Shown here piece by piece: positions 60,041 to 64,000 of a stretch of 64,000 bases of DNA (position 1 is its first letter; every line of letters starts with the position of its first letter). The position numbers were made by a program, and so were the translations under genes. The stretch lies in assembly GCA_020638905.1 (NCBI GenBank), contig JACKHP010000009.1, forward strand, positions 62,001 to 126,000, read 5' to 3'. The notes below the pieces were generated by a model, which did not search any database, had not been told where the DNA came from, and saw only the letters and a program-made list of their open reading frames with translations. This stretch comes from Planctomycetota bacterium (GTDB taxonomy: Bacteria; Planctomycetota; B15-G4).

Positions 60041-60463
60041 ATGCCCCGTCGCCCGCTGGCCGAGACCGAACCGCGTTCCGCGTGCCCGCTGGCGTGCGCC
60101 CTCGACCTGCTGGGCGACCGCTGGACGCTGCTCGTGCTGCGCGACGTGCTGCTGTTCCGCAAGTCGCTCTTCCAGGAGTTCCTCGACAGCCCCGAGGGCA
60201 TCTCGAGCAACACGCTCACCGAACGGCTCAAGCGGCTCGAACGCCACGGCCTGCTCCGGCGCGAGGCGTACCAGGAGCGCCCCGTGCGATCGCGCTACGT
60301 GCCGACGCCGAAGGGACGGGACCTCGTCCCGCTGCTGCGCGAGGCGATCGTGTGGGGCGCGCGACACGCACCCGGCGCGATGCAGCCGACGCCCGAGCAG
60401 CTCGCGGGACTCGACGCGCTCGTGGAGCAGGCGCGCGCGGCGCGCGACGACGCGCTGCGCTGA
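60041..60463 (+). CDS. HxlR-family transcriptional regulator
   Basis: A 140-residue winged-helix regulator. The family opening CPLACALDLLGDRWTLLVLRDVL, recognition helix GISSNTLTERLKRLERHGLL and wing REAYQERPVRSRYVPTPKGRDL are all intact. The cysteines at positions 15 and 19, within SACPLACAL, are at the place where redox or electrophile-sensing members carry a reactive thiol. The gene is divergent from a DinB-family gene with a palindrome between, which fits autoregulation and control of the DinB protein. Trigger unknown; electrophile or oxidative stress is plausible given the DinB partner. Confidence 0.93.
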   Translation: MPRRPLAETEPRSACPLACALDLLGDRWTLLVLRDVLLFRKSLFQEFLDSPEGISSNTLTERLKRLERHGLLRREAYQERPVRSRYVPTPKGRDLVPLLREAIVWGARHAPGAMQPTPEQLAGLDALVEQARAARDDALR

Positions 60464-60653
60464 CCTCGCGCGGCGTGCGTCCGCGACGCTGCGTGTCATG
60501 CGTCGCAGGACCCGGTGCGCCGTCACCCGGCTGCGCAACGTGCGTGCGCGCCGTGCGTCCGACGACCACCTTGCGCGTCCTGGCGCCTCGGGACAGCATG
60601 CGTTGCACGGGTGGCGCGTCGACCGCGACGAGTCCGCGTGGAGGCACCAGTCG

Positions 60654-61112
60654 ATGAACGCTCGCGAACTCCCCGCCACCTGCCGGAGCTACGGACTCGA
60701 GGTGCCCATCGCCGCGCCGCGCGACACCGTCTGGGCCGCGCTCGTCGACGAGACGGACGCCTGGTGGCTGCCCGACTTCCACATGGTCGCGTCCGACTCG
60801 GTGCTGCGCCTCGACGCACGCGCCGGCGGCGCCCTGGTCGAGCACCAGGACGACGGCGGCAGCCTGCTCTGGTACACGGTGCAACTGGTGCGTCCCGGCG
60901 AGGCGTTGCACCTCGTGGGACACGTGGCACCCGAGTGGGGCGGGCCGGCCACCTCGATGCTCGCGCTCACGCTCGAGGCGCGCGGCGACAAGACCGTCCT
61001 GCACGTGCGCGACTCGCTCTTCGGGCACGTCACCGACGAGCAGGCCGAGAGCCTGCGCGACGGCTGGATCCAGCTCTTCACCGAAGGACTGAGGCGCCAC
61101 GTCGAGGGCTGA
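60654..61112 (+). CDS. SRPBCC/AHSA1-like START-fold protein
   Basis: A 152-residue single-domain protein with the AHSA1/SRPBCC pattern: an N-terminal strand and VPIAAPRDTVWAALVDETDAWW, a central beta sheet, and the long C-terminal helix (EQAESLRDGWIQLFTEGLRRHVEG). These helix-grip proteins bind small hydrophobic ligands or act as stress or chaperone cofactors, and often sit beside HxlR or ArsR regulators. It is 190 bases after the HxlR gene on the same strand. ATG 60654 is chosen; the upstream reading is arginine-rich and unsupported. Confidence 0.85.
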   Translation: MNARELPATCRSYGLEVPIAAPRDTVWAALVDETDAWWLPDFHMVASDSVLRLDARAGGALVEHQDDGGSLLWYTVQLVRPGEALHLVGHVAPEWGGPATSMLALTLEARGDKTVLHVRDSLFGHVTDEQAESLRDGWIQLFTEGLRRHVEG

Positions 61113-61291
61113 GCGGCGCGCGCTCCGCCCGCGTCCCGTCCGCGCGTCCTGCGCGACGCGCGGCTCTTCCGACGCCGCCCGCCGCCGCGCGGCAGGGATT
61201 TCTTCGTCCCGGATCGCCGCGGGCGGACCAAGTCCCGGGGAGAGACGAAGCGGCGAGGGCCGCGCCCCCTGCTCCATGGAGTTCCACACCG

Positions 61292-62839
61292 ATGTCACCC
61301 GTCGTCCGCCGTCTGGCCGCGCTGCTCGCGCTGGCCCTGTTCGCCGCCTCTCCCTTCGCCCAGGAGATCACGGCCCTCGATCAGGCGACGGTCACGCTGG
61401 GGTCGATCGTGCGCGTCTCGGGCACCGATCTCGGGACCAAGCCCAAGCTCGTGCTCGTGCAGGACGAGTCGAAGGCCAAGGGAGCCTCGCTCAAGGTCGT
61501 CGGCAGCGGCGAGGGCTACGTCGACGTCACGATCAAGAAGGCCAAGGCCGGGACGTACCAGGTCGCCGTGGCGAAGGGCAAGTCGCTGCTCACGACCTCG
61601 GCCGACTCGCTGGAGGTCGTGCCGCCGACGGTCGTGTCGGTCGACCCCGACAGCGCCGAGCCGAACGACGAGGTCGACGTGCTCGTCTCGTACGCCGGCA
61701 GCGCCAAGCTCAAGGCGGTCGTCGGGACCACGAAGGCCAAGGTCGTCGCGGTGACGCCGGTCGAGCCGCCGCCGGGTGAGTCGGCGCCGCAGTCGCGGGT
61801 CACGATCCGCGTGCCGAAGGTGCCGAACGGCGTCTGGCCGGTGAGCGTCATGAACCCCGTCGGCAAGGGCATCCTCAAGGGCGCGCTCGAGGTCACCGGG
61901 AGCACCAAGGCGCTGCCCAAGCCGAGCGTGCGACTCGACATCGACGGCGTGAAGAAGCCGTTCAAGGCCAGCAAGAAGCACGTCGCCGTCGTCGACGACA
62001 GCGACGGCTTCGCGGTGCTTGCCACGTCCGGCAGCAAGAAGTCACCCAGCGTGCTGCGCATCACCGTGCCCGAGGCGCTCGAGGACGTCGCGCCCGGCGA
62101 CAGCTACGACGCCGACCCGGGACAGATCGTGTACAGCGTGACCGACAAGTCGGGCACCACGATCTGGGCCGCCGAACCCGCGGGCGAGGGCAACACCTGG
62201 GTGGTCGACGTGGTCGCGCTCGACGACGAGGGCACGCTCGTGCTGTTCCTGTGCGGCTGCCTCACGCGCCAGTCGGGTGACGCCGGAGACGAGACGATCT
62301 GCGTCCTGGGACTCGTCACGGTCGACACCTCGGTCGAGGTCCAGTCCGGCGGGCTCTGCGATCCGCTGTGCACCGCCACGGGCAGCGTGACGGGCGACTT
62401 CGTGTCCGTCCCCCAGGAGAACATCGCGCTCTTCGGCATCGCGGGCCCGGGCCTGCTCAAGTGCGCCACGGGCTCGGCCGACGGCGGCGGCGGCTTCCCC
62501 GCCACGGTGATCGAGTGGACGATCAGCTTCGACCCCGCGCACGACGCCACGCCGGCCACGTTCGACGGCATCTCGCTGCAGGGCAGCGGCCTGATCTCGT
62601 TCTCGATGCAGCTCGACACGACCTTCTACACGCAGTCGATCGACATGAACCTCGACTCGTCGATGTCGGTCACGATCACCCAGGTCGACGACGCGCCGAG
62701 CAATCCGTTCGGCATCCTGGCCTGCCTGCACGGCACGTTCAGCGGCGTGGTGACGAACAACGCGACCATCCCGCCCACGCCGCAGACGCTCACCGGCGAG
62801 TTCGTGATGCCCTGGTACGACACCGGCTTCGGGCAGTGA
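61292..62839 (+). CDS. Secreted IPT/TIG-like protein
   Basis: A 515-residue exported protein (signal RRLAALLALALFAASPFAQ). The first 200 residues form two IPT/TIG-like immunoglobulin folds (ATVTLGSIVRVSGTDLGTKP and PTVVSVDPDSAEPNDEVDVL) in which lysine is unusually frequent (KKAKAGTYQVAVAKGKSLL). A second, cysteine-containing beta domain occupies residues 280-515 (ALDDEGTLVLFLCGCLTRQS, VQSGGLCDPLCTATGSVTGD). No catalytic motif is seen. Probably a surface or matrix protein. ATG 61292 is preferred over one 15 bases upstream. It is convergent with the next gene, 21 bases between stops. Confidence 0.65.
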   Translation: MSPVVRRLAALLALALFAASPFAQEITALDQATVTLGSIVRVSGTDLGTKPKLVLVQDESKAKGASLKVVGSGEGYVDVTIKKAKAGTYQVAVAKGKSLLTTSADSLEVVPPTVVSVDPDSAEPNDEVDVLVSYAGSAKLKAVVGTTKAKVVAVTPVEPPPGESAPQSRVTIRVPKVPNGVWPVSVMNPVGKGILKGALEVTGSTKALPKPSVRLDIDGVKKPFKASKKHVAVVDDSDGFAVLATSGSKKSPSVLRITVPEALEDVAPGDSYDADPGQIVYSVTDKSGTTIWAAEPAGEGNTWVVDVVALDDEGTLVLFLCGCLTRQSGDAGDETICVLGLVTVDTSVEVQSGGLCDPLCTATGSVTGDFVSVPQENIALFGIAGPGLLKCATGSADGGGGFPATVIEWTISFDPAHDATPATFDGISLQGSGLISFSMQLDTTFYTQSIDMNLDSSMSVTITQVDDAPSNPFGILACLHGTFSGVVTNNATIPPTPQTLTGEFVMPWYDTGFGQ

Positions 62840-62860
62840 TCCGACGCGGCGGGACCGCTC

Positions 62861-63412
62861 TCACCGGGTCTTCCAGTGCGCCACGTCCGGCCGCGCCTTC
62901 CTCGAGTTCGGATCGGCCTCGAGCACCTCGACCCGGAGCCCGGCAACCTGTTCGAGAGCGCGGCGGATCTGCGCAACCGCGGGCGCCGCGCGGTGCATCG
63001 ACACCAGCTCGGTCAAGGTCCCCCGAGCGTCCAGGGTGTAGAAGAACACGAACTTGTTGCTCTCGATCGTGCCCGATCGGTGGCTGACCTTGTCCGATGA
63101 CGCGAGGAACTCTCCGACCGGGTGACCTGGCCCGATGGGGATCTCACGTGCTCCGAAGAACGTCGGCACCGTGAGAGCGTCGGGCTGGATCGTCAGCATC
63201 GGGGTTCGCCAGGCGTGGATGAAGCCGACCCCCAGCGCGCAGGCTCCCAGGAATCCGAGAACGATCAGGGTCACGGTCTCGACGTCGAAGTCCTGCCCGA
63301 TCAGCACGGCCATGACCACACCCGCACACGCCGCCAGGATGAACAAGACACCCATGACGGCGAGCAGGATGCCCTCTGGTCTCTTGAACTCGACTCTCTG
63401 CAAGGCCGTCAC
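62861..63412 (-). CDS. Membrane protein with a PH-like domain
   Basis: A 183-residue protein with two transmembrane helices near the N-terminus (ILLAVMGVLFILAACAGVVMAVL and VTLIVLGFLGACALGVGFIHAW). A soluble domain follows (LTIQPDALTVPTFFGAREIPIG...) that reads like a bacterial PH-type (YdbT/DUF304-like) fold. Composition is less GC-biased than the average of the window. No partner is visible. The start is the ATG after a plausible purine-rich stretch. Function unknown; it could be involved in envelope stress or membrane-protein turnover as other bacterial PH-domain membrane proteins. Confidence 0.55.
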   Translation of the reverse strand: MTALQRVEFKRPEGILLAVMGVLFILAACAGVVMAVLIGQDFDVETVTLIVLGFLGACALGVGFIHAWRTPMLTIQPDALTVPTFFGAREIPIGPGHPVGEFLASSDKVSHRSGTIESNKFVFFYTLDARGTLTELVSMHRAAPAVAQIRRALEQVAGLRVEVLEADPNSRKARPDVAHWKTR

Positions 63413-63782
63413 CTCTTCAGGTGTTCATGAGGAAGATCGACGCGCAACCCACCTGAGGCGTCCTCGCCAGGAGGACCGATGGGAGATGGGCGCCAGGTCA
63501 TGCCCGTCGTTCGCCTGCATCGAGTCGGTCACGTCCTGGTCCGGGTCGTCGTGACGGGGAGAACTCCGCGAGCGCCTCGCGGCCCGCACCGCCTGCGGGG
63601 CATGGTACCCGGGACGATGCCACACTCCGAGACGCGGTGCTCACCGTCGACGTCCGGGGTCGGGAGCCGACGCCGCGCGCCTTCGTGCGGTCGCGTCGAC
63701 CGCCGATCGTCGGGACCCTCGCAGGACCCCGGAGGTGACGCCATGCCGTATGCTGGAGGCACTCGCTCGGAGTCGATCGAGA
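63413..63782. other. Non-coding stretch before the last gene
   Basis: About 370 bases between a minus-strand and a plus-strand gene, with moderate GC. I see no coding potential that looks real, no strong hairpin and no recognisable promoter. Confidence 0.4.
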
Positions 63783-63797
63783 GTGAATCGCAGCCGG

Positions 63798-64000
63798 ATG
63801 CGCGAAGTGCTGATGTACGTCCTCGTGGTGGCGTGCCTCTGGTTCGACGCGTTCGTCCACGGTGACGGGGTCTTGGCGCTGCTCGTCGGGGTCTTCGTCT
63901 GGCAGCTCGTCCACGCCGTGTTGCTGGCCAGCCATCGGGTCGATGTCGTGTCCTGGGGGGGATACTCGGTCGCGTACCGGGCGCTGCTGGCGGCCGCGTG
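63798..64000 (+). CDS. Small membrane protein, 3' end cut by the window
   Basis: The frame from ATG 63798 (alternatively GTG 63783, in frame) reads MREVLMYVLVVACLWFDAFV, then a hydrophobic run GVLALLVGVFVWQLVHAVLL and ASHRVDVVSWGGYSVAYRAL, and is still open at the window end. It looks like a two-helix inner-membrane protein. Too little is visible to name a family. Confidence 0.5.
   Translation, partial: MREVLMYVLVVACLWFDAFVHGDGVLALLVGVFVWQLVHAVLLASHRVDVVSWGGYSVAYRALLAAA

Noticed and set aside
63413..63782. A small gene in the last intergenic stretch
   Set aside because: Candidate frames lack a ribosome site and have arginine/proline-rich translations on both strands.
1..64000. CRISPR arrays, tRNA or rRNA genes, insertion sequences, prophage
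   Set aside because: No regular direct repeats with spacers, no cloverleaf-like or ribosomal sequences, no transposase or integrase motifs were seen.

Overview
The window is very GC-rich (by eye around 70%), densely coded on both strands, and has no RNA genes, CRISPR arrays or insertion sequences that I can see. Gene content suggests a high-GC planctomycete or close relative: FG-GAP and beta-propeller secreted proteins, a shared C-terminal tail on two unrelated secreted proteins, ECF sigma factors fused to large extracytoplasmic carboxypeptidase-regulatory-like regions, and a conserved secreted protein paired with a short planctomycete-type ECF sigma factor. The lineage is an inference from gene content, not a placement.

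Layout. 1-9.7 kb is mostly housekeeping and metabolic: the 3' end of an animal-type haem peroxidase, a pseudopilin, a ROK sugar kinase, a SlyD-like prolyl isomerase, a cyclic 2,3-diphosphoglycerate synthetase family protein, a PLP-dependent sulfur amino-acid enzyme, and a fused ADP-forming acyl-CoA synthetase. 9.7-24.3 kb is cytochrome locus 1: two CsgG-like lipoproteins, a parvulin lipoprotein, a 26-haem lipoprotein, a 16-haem protein, an NHL propeller, two tandem 6-haem proteins, a propeller lipoprotein and an outer-membrane barrel-like lipoprotein that seems to start at CTG. 24.3-28.2 kb holds a 2OG-Fe(II) oxygenase, an FG-GAP protein and an unrecognised HTH-containing protein. 28.5-36.1 kb is cytochrome locus 2: a DUF2959 lipoprotein, a membrane [4Fe-4S]/FAD/NAD(P)/cytochrome b-like fusion, a 23-haem cytochrome, an outer-membrane barrel and a 7-haem cytochrome. 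An ECF sigma factor with its overlapping secreted partner and an 11-haem lipoprotein follow, up to 41.5 kb.

41.7-48.7 kb contains an ECF42-type sigma factor with its YCII/DGPF partner, three small genes of atypical composition, an unknown exported protein and a collagen-like protein. 48.7-51.7 kb is a peroxide-defence block (ahpD, ahpC, DoxX, oxyR) with a recognisable OxyR operator. 51.9-59.3 kb holds two giant paralogous membrane-tethered ECF sigma factors flanking a membrane cupredoxin-like protein. 59.4-64 kb has a DinB/HxlR divergent pair with an operator, an SRPBCC protein, an IPT/TIG-like secreted protein and two small membrane proteins, the last cut by the window edge.

The most striking content is the pair of cytochrome loci. 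I count 95 CXXCH haem-binding motifs in seven proteins within about 28 kb. Locus 2 reads as a complete path: NAD(P)H or ferredoxin to FAD and Fe-S, then two b haems across the inner membrane, a 23-haem periplasmic wire, an outer-membrane barrel and a 7-haem partner. With locus 1 (lipoprotein cytochromes, barrel, assembly factors) this looks like machinery for extracellular electron exchange. The individual motifs are visible in the sequence; the assembled pathway is inferred.
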